A stretch of DNA of 64,000 nt from Allobosea sp. Its GTDB lineage: Bacteria; Pseudomonadota; Alphaproteobacteria; Rhizobiales; Beijerinckiaceae. Both the position numbers and the translations under genes were made by a program. Where the stretch lies: the NCBI RefSeq assembly GCF_017308075.1, contig NZ_JAFKFX010000030.1, positions 186,001 through 250,000 of the forward strand, in the 5' to 3' direction. Numbering within the stretch: the first letter of the stretch is position 1; each line of letters starts with the position of its first letter. Shown here one piece after another: positions 1 through 9,012 of the stretch. The notes under the pieces were generated by a model, which searched no databases, was not told the origin of the DNA, and saw only the letters and a list, made by a program, of their open reading frames with translations.

Positions 1-15
1 GTCCATGTCGCGGTT

Positions 16-261
16 TCAGGGTCCCTTCGGACGGCGGCTCCGTGATGCCTTCTCCTTTACGGCCGCCAAGCAGCCTTCATAGAACGACTGCCTCCAGACG
101 ACCACCGGGCATTCGGCGCTCTTTCGGAGCCCCTTATTGTAAGCCCAGTTATAGCCTGCCTGATGCTCGGAGCAGTCAGAGGAACATTGATAGCCCTTGA
201 AGCTGGCGGCAGCAGCGCCACCACTCGCAATCGCCATGAGCACGACGGCAATAAGGCGCAT
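16..261 (-). CDS. Small secreted four-cysteine protein of unknown function
   Basis: Predicted 81-aa protein. I chose the internal ATG at 261 because it places a clean signal peptide (hydrophobic residues 3-19, Ala-rich cleavage region ASGGAAAA) at the N-terminus; the open frame reaches 342 but the extra 27 residues do not look like a leader. The mature part has four cysteines (about residues 26, 30, 51 and 64), a GYNWA segment and a SFYEGC segment. This Cys/aromatic layout resembles small exported proteins that I have seen in other Hyphomicrobiales, but I know no function for them. Two disulfides in the periplasm are an inference. The tail (residues 70-81) is basic. Confidence 0.6.
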   Translation of the reverse strand: MRLIAVVLMAIASGGAAAASFKGYQCSSDCSEHQAGYNWAYNKGLRKSAECPVVVWRQSFYEGCLAAVKEKASRSRRPKGP

Positions 262-525
262 GGTGTTGTCCCGATCTGACGAATGGCTGCTTCCGACAAT
301 CAGAAGACAAAATCGGGTATCGCAAGGCAATAGCGCTTCCACGCAGCCAGGCCCGCGCCGCCATCTGCAGCCCGGTTTCCCTGCACGACAACCGCCGGCG
401 TTTTTTGGACTTCACGGAGGATCGGGCGAAGCAGAGAAGGCGGCGTACAGATGCCGAGCGCCGCGCCAAATGCGATGCTTCATGAAAACGCCAGACGGCC
501 CCAGGCGTCTAAGCCTTTGAGATCG

Positions 526-601
<76 letters not shown>

Positions 602-720
602 ATACGCCACGAAGACGTCGTCGGCGAGGCGTGGACCGCGTCCCGACAGGCGGCGATGTAGCAAACACCCCCTGCCCTGTCCACCCGTCTACGACAGAAA
701 TATGCAAACTTCTTTGAAGA

Positions 721-767
721 GCTCCGGCACGCCTTGGGGACAAATCCGCCAGATGGCACGCCGGAGC
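721..767 (-). terminator. Candidate hairpin terminator downstream of the uracil permease gene
   Basis: Arms at 721-733 and 755-767 form a 13-bp stem in minus-strand RNA (two G-U wobbles in the middle; they would be mismatches on the plus strand) around a 21-nt loop. It lies 37 nt past the permease stop codon. There is no good U-run on the minus strand, so this is a weak call. Confidence 0.35.
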
Positions 768-803
768 GATTTTTCGGCCGTTTTCGGCTGCATTCTTCAG
801 TGA

Positions 804-2081
804 TCAGGCAGTCTTCCGGCGATCCAGAAGATGATAGAGCGCGATGGCCGCGAAGGTCGCCGTGCCGATGCCACCGAGCTCATAGCCGAAGATCGGCAGC
901 TTCAGGTCGCCAGCACCGAGAATCAGCGCCGTCGCGACGGTGAGCAGATTCTTCGGGTCGGCGAAGTTCACCTTGTTCTCGACCCAGATCCGGCCGGCAG
1001 TCGCCGCGATCAAGCCGAAGACGACGACCGCAAGCCCCCCCAGCACCGCGACGGGGATCGTACCGATCACCGCGCCGAACTTCGGCGAGAAGCCGAGCAG
1101 CAGCGCAATCACGCCGGCAGCGACGAAGACCAGCGTCGAATAGACCCGCGTCACCGCCATCACGCCCATGTTCTCGGCATAGGTGGTGACGCCGGTGCCG
1201 CCGCCCGAACCTGCGATCATCGTGCCGACGCCGTCGGCGAAGAAGCCGCGCCCGATCAGATTGTCGAGATTGCGCCCGGTCATCACCGAGATGCCTTTGA
1301 TGTGCCCGAGATTCTCGGCGACCAGAATGATCGCGACCGGCACGATCAGGGCGATCGCCTTGGCCTCGAAGACCGGCGCGACGAAGTTCGGCAGCCCGAA
1401 CCAGGCGGCGGCAGCGACCTTGCCGAAATCGATCGGCGGCGCGCCGAAGGCGGAAGCCGTCGCGGAATAGAGGATATAGGCGGCAAGGCCGCCGATCAGA
1501 ACGGGCAGCCGCTGGGCCAGGCCGCGACCATAGACGGCGATCATGGCGACCGCGACCACGGTGAACAGCGCGACCCATTTGGTGTAGGGGCTGGCCGAGA
1601 TCATGTTGATCGCGACCGCGGTCAGATTGAGACCGATCGCGGCGACCACCGCGCCGGTGACGACCGGCGGCAGCAGCTTCTCGATCCAGCGCGTGCCGAC
1701 CCCCTGCACGATCAGGCCGATCAGCGCATAGACGGCGCCGCAGGCGATGATACCGCCGAGCGCCACAGGCAGGTTGAGATTGGGACCGGAGCCGGAATAG
1801 CCGGTGGCGGCGATGACGACGCCGATGAAGGCGAAGGAGGAGCCGAGATAGCTCGGCAGCCGCCCGCCGGTGATGACGAAGAACAGCAGCGTCGCGATGC
1901 CCGAGAAGAAGATCGCGACATTGGGGTCGAACCCCATCAGGATCGGCGCCAGCACCGTCGAGCCGAACATGGCGACGACATGCTGCAAGCCGGCGATCAC
2001 GGTCTGCCCGGTCGGCAGGCGCTCGTCCGGCATCACGTCGCCGGAGGTCTTCAAAGTCCAGTTCGGAAAATAGCCAGCCAT
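804..2081 (-). CDS. Uracil/xanthine permease (NCS2/NAT family)
   Basis: Predicted 425-aa integral membrane protein with about 12-14 hydrophobic segments, the usual length and hydropathy of the UraA/NAT family, which imports uracil or xanthine with protons. The family signature is present near residue 300 as TYAENMGVMAVTRV, and an earlier AENLGH segment lies near residue 250. Both carry glutamates at the positions that bind the base in UraA. I chose ATG 2081 because it is preceded by a GGGAG ribosome site and starts the conserved part; the frame stays open to 2174. It sits alone between tRNA-Lys and phhA. The substrate (uracil versus xanthine/urate) cannot be settled from sequence alone, but the TYAEN form is closer to uracil carriers. 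Confidence 0.88.
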   Translation of the reverse strand: MAGYFPNWTLKTSGDVMPDERLPTGQTVIAGLQHVVAMFGSTVLAPILMGFDPNVAIFFSGIATLLFFVITGGRLPSYLGSSFAFIGVVIAATGYSGSGPNLNLPVALGGIIACGAVYALIGLIVQGVGTRWIEKLLPPVVTGAVVAAIGLNLTAVAINMISASPYTKWVALFTVVAVAMIAVYGRGLAQRLPVLIGGLAAYILYSATASAFGAPPIDFGKVAAAAWFGLPNFVAPVFEAKAIALIVPVAIILVAENLGHIKGISVMTGRNLDNLIGRGFFADGVGTMIAGSGGGTGVTTYAENMGVMAVTRVYSTLVFVAAGVIALLLGFSPKFGAVIGTIPVAVLGGLAVVVFGLIAATAGRIWVENKVNFADPKNLLTVATALILGAGDLKLPIFGYELGGIGTATFAAIALYHLLDRRKTA

Positions 2082-2407
2082 CTCGCCCGCTCCCAGCCAT
2101 CGCGCCCGCGCGCACCGGGAGGCAATAGTGGCAAGAATCAGGCCGGCGCCAAGCGAGTGGCCGGCGCCGTCCACCGCAAACAGGGGGCAACGTTACAAAA
2201 CCAGCCGAAAACCCGGCACCTGCCCGGGGGAGCTCCGAGGGCGCCGGCTCAAAAGCTGCTTCAGCGAGCGCAGATCCGCTTCGGCCCTGTAGTCATTGCG
2301 GGCAAGTCGCGCAGCGGCGCAAATCCGGAAGCCGGAATGACGGCGCAGATAGAAGGGAGCCCCCGCTCGACTGCCCGGTCGGGCACTCCGAATAATGCCA
2401 TTGCTGA
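2082..2407. other. 326-bp intergenic gap between permease start and phhA stop
   Basis: No convincing gene on either strand. It must contain the permease promoter, but I see no clear -35/-10 pair. A short hairpin (TGCCC loop GACC, GGGCA) lies near 2370-2385 just after the phhA stop and could help terminate it. A sequence with TCATTGCGGG at 2293-2302 and CCGGAATGACGG at 2332-2343 resembles the ends of the dispersed intergenic repeats found elsewhere in this window. Confidence 0.4.
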
Positions 2408-3271
2408 TCAGGCCGCCGGCCGCCTTTGCCGATCATCGGCCGTGACCAGCCTGTCGCCTGCGATAACGGCATCGGCCTCGAGATCGGGCAGTGCCCGCGC
2501 CTGCACCATCGCCTGCTCCAGCGGCTCCGGGGCGAGGTCGGGCATCGCCTCGAAGCCCGGCAGGACGAAATAGCTCTGCTGAAAGTCGTCGATCTTGTAG
2601 CGCGTCCGCATCACCCGGACCGGATCGAAACGGATGCGGTTGGGCTTGGCGCTCTCCAGCGCATAGAGCGTTTCGCCGGGCGAAGAGGCGATGCCGGCAC
2701 CGAAAATGCGCAGGCCCGCCTCCGTCTCGATCAGCCCGAACTCGACGCTGTACCAGTAGAGCCGCGCCAGCCGCGCCAGATCGGCCGGATCGGCATAGCG
2801 CAAACCGGCCGCGCCATAGGCCGCGACGAAATCGGCGTAGGAGCGGTTCATCAGCAGCGGCACATGGCCGAAGATGTCGTGGAAGATGTCCGGCTCCTCG
2901 ATATAGTCGAACTCCTCCGGCCGCCTGATCCAGAACCCCGCCGGAAACCGGCGTGCAGCAAGATGGGTGAAGAAGACCCGATCTGGTACCAAGCCCGGCA
3001 CCGCGACCACCTCCCAGCCGGTCGCTGCCTTGAGGACGCGGTTGATCTCGCGGAAATCCGGGATCGCATCGGCGGCGATGCCGAGTGCCGTGAGTCCGGC
3101 GAAGAACGGCTCGCAGACCCGGCCCTGAAGCAGATCATGCTGGCGCCGGTAGAGCCGGCCCCAGGTGCCGTGGTCGGCGCCACTGTAGCGGTCGAAGCCC
3201 TGATCGACGACGAAATCGGCCGGAACCTGGTCAGGCCTCAAGCCCGAGCGGCTGAGCGGGTCGGTTGTCAT
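2408..3271 (-). CDS. phhA: Phenylalanine 4-monooxygenase (phenylalanine hydroxylase)
   Basis: Predicted 287-aa pterin-dependent, non-heme-iron enzyme that converts phenylalanine to tyrosine, the first step of Phe breakdown. The iron site is complete: H131 and H136 in DIFHDIFGHVP and E177 in YWYSVEFGLIE, the family's 2-His-1-carboxylate triad. Length matches bacterial monomeric PAH (about 260-300 aa) with no regulatory ACT domain. The start at 3271 gives a normal N-terminus. It is divergent from an Lrp/AsnC regulator gene starting 122 bp away; such a regulator is a common partner of phhA, so Phe/Tyr-responsive control from the shared intergenic region is a fair inference. No separate carbinolamine dehydratase gene is visible nearby. 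Confidence 0.95.
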   Translation of the reverse strand: MTTDPLSRSGLRPDQVPADFVVDQGFDRYSGADHGTWGRLYRRQHDLLQGRVCEPFFAGLTALGIAADAIPDFREINRVLKAATGWEVVAVPGLVPDRVFFTHLAARRFPAGFWIRRPEEFDYIEEPDIFHDIFGHVPLLMNRSYADFVAAYGAAGLRYADPADLARLARLYWYSVEFGLIETEAGLRIFGAGIASSPGETLYALESAKPNRIRFDPVRVMRTRYKIDDFQQSYFVLPGFEAMPDLAPEPLEQAMVQARALPDLEADAVIAGDRLVTADDRQRRPAA

Positions 3272-3393
3272 GGCGCATCTCCCAATGCTGCCCCATATTG
3301 CGCCGCTCCTCCAGTCACATCCTGACTTTCTGTTGCGCGTCAGCGCGGAGATGCGTCAGAATATGCGCACCGACTTCGCCAAGAGGTCCGATC

Positions 3394-3876
3394 ATGCCCC
3401 ATCCGGCGAATTTCTCGTCACGCCTCGACGCGACCGACCGGCGCATCCTGCGCGCCTTGCAGCGCAATGGACGGCTGACCAATGCCGCCCTCGCCGAGGA
3501 AATCGGCATGGCCCCCTCGCCTTGCCTGCGTCGCCTGAGGGCGCTGGAGGAAGACGGCGTAATCGCCGGCTATCGGGCGCTGATCGACCGCCGCAGGCTC
3601 GGCCACGGCGTCGAGGCCTATGCCCTGGTCAAGCTCGCCCAATCCGATCCGGATTGGCGTACCAGGCTGATCGAGCAGTTGCAGGCTTTCGACGAGGTCA
3701 TCTCCTGCCAGGCGATGACCGGCGAATGCGACCTGCTCGTCCACATCGTCGCCAGCGACATCGAAGCCTATGGCGAATTCGCCATGCAGCGCCTGCTGAC
3801 GCTTCCCGGCGTCGCCGATATGCGCTCCTCCTTCGTGCTGGCGACGATCAAACCGGATCGCGGCTGGCCGATCTGA
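3394..3876 (+). CDS. Lrp/AsnC family transcriptional regulator
   Basis: Predicted 160-aa protein. The N-terminus has the Lrp winged helix (LDATDRRILRALQRNGRLT, then LAEEIGMAPSPCLRRLRALEE as the recognition part) and the C-terminus has the AsnC effector-binding fold (CQAMTGECDLLVHIVASDIEAY). The frame is open from 3265, but ATG 3394 is preceded by an AAGAGGT ribosome site and matches the normal family length. Divergent to phhA, so it probably senses phenylalanine or tyrosine and controls phhA; this is inferred from context. The segment 3272-3393 between the two start codons is the expected operator region. Confidence 0.88.
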   Translation: MPHPANFSSRLDATDRRILRALQRNGRLTNAALAEEIGMAPSPCLRRLRALEEDGVIAGYRALIDRRRLGHGVEAYALVKLAQSDPDWRTRLIEQLQAFDEVISCQAMTGECDLLVHIVASDIEAYGEFAMQRLLTLPGVADMRSSFVLATIKPDRGWPI

Positions 3877-3901
3877 GGCGGCGGCCCGCGCCCAGCGCCG
3901 T

Positions 3902-6412
3902 TCAGGGCGTCACACCATAGGCGCGATAGCGCTCGCCGGCGCTGCCATCTAGCGCGCGCGCCCGGGCGAAATCGGACGCCGCCTCGGCCTCGTCGCCGCG
4001 GCGCTGATGGGCGATCGCCCGGCCATACCAGGCCTGTCCCAATCGGGCGTCCAGCGAGAGCGCCCGGTCATAATCGGCGATGGCGCCGTCGAGATCGCCG
4101 CGCTTGAGCTGGACCAGCGCGCGCGTATGCAGGACGCCGCTCTGGTTCGGTGCAAGCCGCAGCGCCTCCTCGCAATCCGGCAGGGCGCCTGCCACCTGCC
4201 CGCTGACCGCGCGGATCAAACAGCGCATGTTCCAGAAGCCCGCCTGCTCGGGATAGCGCTTGATCAGCCGGCCGAGCTCGTCGATGGCCAGGCTCGGCTG
4301 CTCGGCGCTGACCAGCGCCTGGGTCAGGCCGAGCGCGACATCGATGCGGTTCGGCGCCAGCGCCAGCGCTTCGCGGTAATCGGCGATCGCGGCCTCGGGC
4401 TCGCCGAGCGCCACCCGGATCCCGGCCCGCGAGAGCCAGCCATCGGCATCGCTGCGGTCGATACGGAGCGCCGCGTCGAAATCGCCGAGCGCGCGCTGGA
4501 ACTGGCGGAAACGCTGCAGGAGCTGGCCGCGATTGAGCAGTGCGGCATGATTGGCGGGCGCAACCGCGAGCACATCGTCATAGGCTTTCAAGGCCGCCGC
4601 GCCCTGCCCGCGCGCCTCCAGTGCACGGGCCCGCTGGAACAGCGCCTCGACCGAGCGCGGCGCCCGCAACAGCGCGGTCTCGGCGTCGGTGAGGGCCTCC
4701 GCGAAGACGCCCTCACGGAAACGCAGCCGCGCCCGCAGCACCAAGGCGACAGGGTGGCCGGGGTCGAGCCCGAGCGCCGTCGCGATATCCTCCCGCGCCT
4801 GCGCTTCGCGTTGTGGCTGGCCGATACCGAATTGCGCGCGGCGCACGAGGCGCTGCAGGTCGAGCCCGTCGACCGCCAGAGCCGCATCGAGCTCGGCGAG
4901 CTCGTTCCGACCGGATGGGGCGGGCGGCGTGCGGGCGGCGCTGTAGGCGAGCCAGAAGGCCTCGCGCTCCCGCCCGAACTGGATCTTGGCCGCATGGACG
5001 AAGGCGGCCAGGCGCATCGGCCAGGCCTCGATGGAACGTCCGAGCGCCGGAAGCAGCACCTCCCGCCGCGCGATCGCGCCTTCATGCGACGGGTCGAGCG
5101 CCAGCACCGCACCATAGGCCGCCAGCGCCGCCAGCCTCTCGCGGAGCATCTCCTCGGCCAGCGCCAGGCCGAAGCGAAGCGCCACGTCCTTCGGATCGGC
5201 GCGCAGGGCCGCCTCATAGGCCGTCCTGGCCGCCTCCGCCCGACCCGACGCCAACAGCGCATCGGCGCGCAGCGCGTTCCAGCCGGAAGCATCGGGACCG
5301 GGGCCGGCCAGGTCGAGATCGCGCAGCGCCTCGGCATTGCGGCCGAGCGACAGCAGCAGGCGGGCGCGATTGCGCAGGCCGTTGCCGTCTCGCGGCGCCA
5401 GCACCAGCGCCCGATCGAGATCGGCCAGCGCCTCGGCCTGCCGCCCCTGCTCGATCAGCAGCAGAGCGCGGTTGTTGAAGGCGAAGACCGTCTCCGGATA
5501 GGCGGCGATCAGCGTGCCATAGGCCGAGATCGCCTGGAGCGGCCTGCCGCTGCGTTGCAGCACCAGAGCGCGACGCGCCAGGGCGGTCTCGTTGCGCGGC
5601 TCGAGCCGCAGCGCCTGCTCATAATTCGCGAGCGCCGCCTCCATCTGCCGCAGGGATTCGAAGGCCCGGCCGCGCTCGACCCAGCCCCGCGCCACCGCCG
5701 GTTCGAGACGCAGGGCGCGCTCGAACGCCTGGACCGCCTCGGCCGGACGCCCCAGTGCGGACAAGGACAGACCGCGGCGATAGTGATGCGAGGCGACCGC
5801 GGGCTCGATCTCGAGCGCCATGTCGAGATCCTCCAGAGCGCCTTCGTCCTCGCCGATGCGCTGCAGCAGCCGCGCCCGCGCCAGCCGCGCCCAGGCGCTG
5901 GACGGATCGAGCCGCAGGCCGTGATCGAGATCCTTGCGCGCCCCGGCGAGGTCACCGCGTCGCTCGCGCAGATTGGCCCGGTCGACCAGCAGGCTGGCGG
6001 TCGCCTGACCGGCCTCGAGACCTGCGGCGAGTATTGCCTCGGCCGCGCGATGCCGGCCGAGCTCGGAGAGCACCGCCGCCCGCCCGCGCAGCGCGGCGAG
6101 GTGGCCCGCGTTGATCCGCAGCGCGGTTTCGAAAGCGCGCAACGCCGCTTGCCTGCGGCCTCGCCCCTGCTCCAGCCAGCCGCGGCTGGCGAGCAGATCC
6201 GCCCGGTCGGCACGGCCTAGCTCGACCTGCAGGGCAGCGTCGCAGGCGCTGCGGCGCTCCGCATCCGGCGCCTCGATCTCGCCCATGCAGATCTGCGCAT
6301 ATTCCTCGGACTGCGCGACCGGCGATACCGGCGGCAACGCCGTATGGGCCGTTGCCGGAGCGGCCTGAAACAGGGCGAACGCGCCCAAGAGAACAAGGCG
6401 TCGCGACGTCAT
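3902..6412 (-). CDS. Exported tetratricopeptide-repeat (TPR) protein
   Basis: Predicted 836-aa protein with a signal peptide (residues 1-22, ending near ATAH) followed by roughly 20 consecutive 34-residue TPR units. Typical units read A-x-x-x-LG-x-x-x-A-x-x-x-Y/F-x-x-AL-x-L-x-P, for example YDRALSLDARLGQAWYGRA near the end and YEQALRLEPRNETALARRA near the middle. TPR solenoids are protein-interaction scaffolds. No catalytic domain, transmembrane segment or anchor is visible beyond the signal peptide, so it should be periplasmic. Partner and pathway are unknown; neighbours (Lrp regulator, leuA) give no hint. The very high Ala/Arg/Leu content explains the long false frames on the other strand. 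Confidence 0.85.
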   Translation of the reverse strand: MTSRRLVLLGAFALFQAAPATAHTALPPVSPVAQSEEYAQICMGEIEAPDAERRSACDAALQVELGRADRADLLASRGWLEQGRGRRQAALRAFETALRINAGHLAALRGRAAVLSELGRHRAAEAILAAGLEAGQATASLLVDRANLRERRGDLAGARKDLDHGLRLDPSSAWARLARARLLQRIGEDEGALEDLDMALEIEPAVASHHYRRGLSLSALGRPAEAVQAFERALRLEPAVARGWVERGRAFESLRQMEAALANYEQALRLEPRNETALARRALVLQRSGRPLQAISAYGTLIAAYPETVFAFNNRALLLIEQGRQAEALADLDRALVLAPRDGNGLRNRARLLLSLGRNAEALRDLDLAGPGPDASGWNALRADALLASGRAEAARTAYEAALRADPKDVALRFGLALAEEMLRERLAALAAYGAVLALDPSHEGAIARREVLLPALGRSIEAWPMRLAAFVHAAKIQFGREREAFWLAYSAARTPPAPSGRNELAELDAALAVDGLDLQRLVRRAQFGIGQPQREAQAREDIATALGLDPGHPVALVLRARLRFREGVFAEALTDAETALLRAPRSVEALFQRARALEARGQGAAALKAYDDVLAVAPANHAALLNRGQLLQRFRQFQRALGDFDAALRIDRSDADGWLSRAGIRVALGEPEAAIADYREALALAPNRIDVALGLTQALVSAEQPSLAIDELGRLIKRYPEQAGFWNMRCLIRAVSGQVAGALPDCEEALRLAPNQSGVLHTRALVQLKRGDLDGAIADYDRALSLDARLGQAWYGRAIAHQRRGDEAEAASDFARARALDGSAGERYRAYGVTP

Positions 6413-6496
6413 GGGAAACTAGGTCTCGCGATGGCCCCCCGCAGCATGAGAGCGACATCCGTTTCGCGAATCCAGAATTTGTTCCCGGTCCCGGCC

Positions 6497-6544
6497 AGAA
6501 AAAAGGCCGGTGTGCCGCGCCGGTCACAGCGCGGCACACCGGCC
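6497..6544 (-). terminator. Rho-independent terminator of leuA
   Basis: Minus-strand RNA forms a 15-bp perfect stem (6530-6544 with 6505-6519; GGCCGGTGTGCCGCG arm) and then runs into a U-rich tract (6497-6504 reversed). It begins 27 nt past the leuA stop codon. One of the strongest terminators in the window. Confidence 0.88.
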
Positions 6545-6570
6545 TTGAGAGCATGCTCTCGGTGGGCGCC

Positions 6571-8133
6571 CTATTCGGCGGCAGCCTGCGCGTGCGTGCG
6601 CGCGCCGCGCGCGATCAGCTTGTTCAACGCCACCAGATAGGCCTTGGCCGAGGCGACCAGCGTATCGGGATCGGCACCGCGACCGGTAACGGAAGCTCCG
6701 TCCTGCGACAGCCGCACCGAGACCTCGGCCTGCGCATCCGTGCCCTCGGTCACGGCGTGGACATCATAGAGCTCCAGGCGCGCCTCATGCGGCACGATCG
6801 CCTTGATCGCATTGAAGACGGCGTCGATCGGCCCGTTGCCCTCGGCCTCCTCGGTGACGGCGCGACCTTCGACATCGAGCTTCATCAGCGCGCGCTGCGG
6901 CCCGCGCGTCCCGGCGATGACGGTCAAAGAGAGCAGCTTCACGCGGTCATGGGCGGTGGCGATGTTCTCGTCGACCAGCGCCTCGATATCCTCGTCGTAG
7001 ACATGCTTCTTGCGATCGGCCAGCGCCTTAAAGCGGGTGAAGGCGTCTTCCATCTGGTTGTCGCCGAGATCGTAGCCCATCTCCTTCAGCTTGGAGCGGA
7101 AGGCGGCACGGCCGGAGTGCTTGCCCATCACCAGCGAGGTCTTGGTCACGCCGACCGATTCCGGCGTCATGATCTCGTAGGTCTGCTGATGCTTCAGCAT
7201 GCCGTCCTGATGGATGCCGCTCTCATGGGCGAAGGCGTTCCGGCCGACGATCGCCTTGTTGTACTGCACCGGGAAGGAGCAGGCGGTCGAGACCGCCTTG
7301 GAGGCGCGGGTCAGCATGCTCGCCTCGATGCCGGTATCGTAGGGCAGCACGTCGCCGCGCACCCGCAGCGCCATGACGATCTCCTCCAGCGCGGCATTGC
7401 CGGCACGCTCGCCGATGCCGTTGATGGTGCATTCGACCTGGCGGGCACCGCCCTCGATCGCCGCCAGCGAATTGGCGACGGCGAGGCCGAGATCATTGTG
7501 GCAATGTGCCGAGAAGATCGCCTTGTCGGCGTTCGGCACGCGCTCCCGGATCTGGCGGAACATGTCGCGGTATTCGTCCGGCGTCGCATAGCCGACCGTG
7601 TCCGGCAGGTTGATCGTCGTCGCGCCGGCCTTGATCGCCGTCTCGACCGCCCGGCACAGATAGTCGATCGGCGTACGGGTCGCGTCCATGCCCGACCATT
7701 CGACGTCCTCGACCAGGTTGCGGGCCTGCGTCACCGTCTTGGTGATGATCTCCAGCACCTCGTCCTCGGTCTTGCGCATCTGGTGCTGCAGATGGATCGG
7801 CGAGGTCGAGACGAAGGTGTGGATGCGCGGCTTCACGGCATGGCGCACCGCCTCGCCGGCGCGGGCGATGTCGGCGGTGATGGCGCGGGCGAGCCCGGCC
7901 ACGGTGGCGCGCTTGATCCGCCGGGCGATCTCGGAGACCGCCTCGAAATCGCCGTCGGAGGCGATCGGGAAGCCGGCCTCGATCACGTCGACGCCCATCG
8001 CGTCCAGCAGGTCGGCAACCTCGAGCTTCTCCTCGAAGGTCATGGTCGCGCCGGGGCACTGCTCGCCATCGCGCAGGGTGGTGTCGAAGATCAGGACGCG
8101 ATCCTTCGACGAAGCATTGTTGGAGACGGTCAT
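6571..8133 (-). CDS. leuA: 2-isopropylmalate synthase
   Basis: Predicted 520-aa enzyme condensing acetyl-CoA with 2-ketoisovalerate, the first committed step of leucine synthesis. The TIM-barrel HMGL-like domain starts with [12 protein letters not shown] (residues 17-28) and contains the metal-binding HCHNDLG motif and NGIGERAGN. The C-terminal third (from about residue 390) is the LeuA allosteric domain that binds leucine for feedback inhibition. Length is typical for LeuA type I (about 510-530). The ATG at 8133 has AGGA eight bases upstream. Upstream lies a leucine-rich leader ORF at 8248-8298 with a hairpin, so expression is probably set by attenuation as well as by enzyme feedback. A strong terminator follows at 6497-6544, so it is a single-gene transcript. 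Confidence 0.96.
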   Translation of the reverse strand: MTVSNNASSKDRVLIFDTTLRDGEQCPGATMTFEEKLEVADLLDAMGVDVIEAGFPIASDGDFEAVSEIARRIKRATVAGLARAITADIARAGEAVRHAVKPRIHTFVSTSPIHLQHQMRKTEDEVLEIITKTVTQARNLVEDVEWSGMDATRTPIDYLCRAVETAIKAGATTINLPDTVGYATPDEYRDMFRQIRERVPNADKAIFSAHCHNDLGLAVANSLAAIEGGARQVECTINGIGERAGNAALEEIVMALRVRGDVLPYDTGIEASMLTRASKAVSTACSFPVQYNKAIVGRNAFAHESGIHQDGMLKHQQTYEIMTPESVGVTKTSLVMGKHSGRAAFRSKLKEMGYDLGDNQMEDAFTRFKALADRKKHVYDEDIEALVDENIATAHDRVKLLSLTVIAGTRGPQRALMKLDVEGRAVTEEAEGNGPIDAVFNAIKAIVPHEARLELYDVHAVTEGTDAQAEVSVRLSQDGASVTGRGADPDTLVASAKAYLVALNKLIARGARTHAQAAAE

Positions 8134-8211
8134 GCTGCTGTTCCTTGGCTCGGAACGCGCCGCTATGCGAGATATCCGGCGCGGAGGGTCTGGATTTCGG
8201 TTCTCGTCACT

Positions 8212-8254
8212 CCCCTGAGCGCCCAGGCATGCATGCCCGGTCGGCCCTCAGGGG
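8212..8254 (-). promoter_or_regulatory. Hairpin in the leuA leader (candidate attenuator)
   Basis: Arms CCCCTGAG (8247-8254 in minus sense) and CTCAGGGG (8212-8219) form an 8-bp stem; an inner perfect palindrome GGCATGCATGCC makes a second hairpin in the loop. The upstream arm overlaps the last codon and stop of the leader ORF, so a ribosome finishing the leader would cover it. There is no U-run after it, so it may be an anti-terminator, a Rho-dependent pause or a ribosome-site switch and not a simple intrinsic terminator. The position between leader ORF and leuA is what makes it likely regulatory. Confidence 0.55.
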
Positions 8255-8298
8255 CTGATAAGGAGAAGAAGCTGACCAAGAACGAGGGAAGCGCGCAT
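8248..8298 (-). CDS. leuL: Leucine leader peptide for leuA attenuation
   Basis: A 16-residue ORF, MRASLVLGQLLLLISP, ending at TGA about 110 nt before the leuA start. Six of 16 residues are leucine, with four in a row encoded CTT CTT CTC CTT. CTT is a rare codon in this high-GC genome, which argues for purposeful ribosome stalling when charged tRNA-Leu is scarce. A GGAG ribosome site lies about six bases before the ATG. The stop codon lies inside the first arm of the downstream hairpin, the expected geometry of a leader peptide. A weak promoter-like pair (TTGCAC, 17 bp, TTACAC) lies about 100 nt upstream. Too short to be confident by coding statistics, but the codon pattern and place are convincing. 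Confidence 0.75.
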   Translation of the reverse strand: MRASLVLGQLLLLISP

Positions 8299-8418
8299 GC
8301 CGTCGCTCCGCGCGGTCGCGCGGTCTGTCTTCAGGGCATGGGTGGCGGATGCGGCCACGGGCGTTCCTCTTCGAATGAGGCTGTGTAACCGATTTCCGGG
8401 CCGCTGTGCAAGGCGCGA

Positions 8419-8919
8419 TCAGCGGCTCGCGCCAGCCTTCTCCTTCAAGGTCCGCAATCCGGCCAGCGGAGCCGGCCAGAGCTGCAGCCGGTAGAAGTCG
8501 TCGCCGTCGAGCCCGTCCTCGCTCAGGCTGTCGAGGCCGGAATAGGAGACCCGCAGCCGATAGGGGCCGGGCGCGAGCGAAATCCGCGCCGCCTCCGGCA
8601 GCGCATCCGTACAGCCGAGAATCGCGATCCGGCCCGAACGCACCGTGAAGGAGCATTCGTTGACCAGGTCCCACTCATCGAAATCATCCTCCGGCTCGTC
8701 CGCGTGGATCGTCAGCGCGACCGGTACCGACATGTTGCGCACCGTCCCGATCCCGACGCTGCAATCGCCGGCAGCGATCAGGCGCTCGACCGCCTCATCG
8801 GTCCAGAGCGGACCGAAATCCTCATTGGCCGCTTCGTCCTGGACGAAGAACTGGAAATAGTCGGCGAAGACGGCGAGCACGATCTGGGCTTCGATGGTCA
8901 TGGCGGCAGCATCCGGCAA
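8419..8919 (-). CDS. Conserved hypothetical acidic protein
   Basis: Predicted 166 aa (160 if the second ATG at 8901 is used; neither has a strong ribosome site). It is markedly acidic, with HADEPEDDFDEWDLVNEC in the middle and a segment RVSYSGLDSLSEDGLDGDDF near the C-terminus. No signal peptide, membrane helix or catalytic motif is visible, so it should be cytosolic. The pattern of a beta-rich acidic domain with a conserved LSEDGLDGDD stretch occurs in uncharacterised proteins of many bacteria; I cannot name the function. It lies upstream of the leuA leader on the same strand and divergent from the lipoprotein gene at 9013. Confidence 0.6.
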   Translation of the reverse strand: MPDAAAMTIEAQIVLAVFADYFQFFVQDEAANEDFGPLWTDEAVERLIAAGDCSVGIGTVRNMSVPVALTIHADEPEDDFDEWDLVNECSFTVRSGRIAILGCTDALPEAARISLAPGPYRLRVSYSGLDSLSEDGLDGDDFYRLQLWPAPLAGLRTLKEKAGASR

Positions 8920-9012
8920 TCCGGTGACGAGACTGTGTCCACAGGCCGCTCATGATTGGCTGGCGGCACGGAATCGGTCATGCTCGTGGCCGATCCCGCT
9001 TCGGAGCCGACC

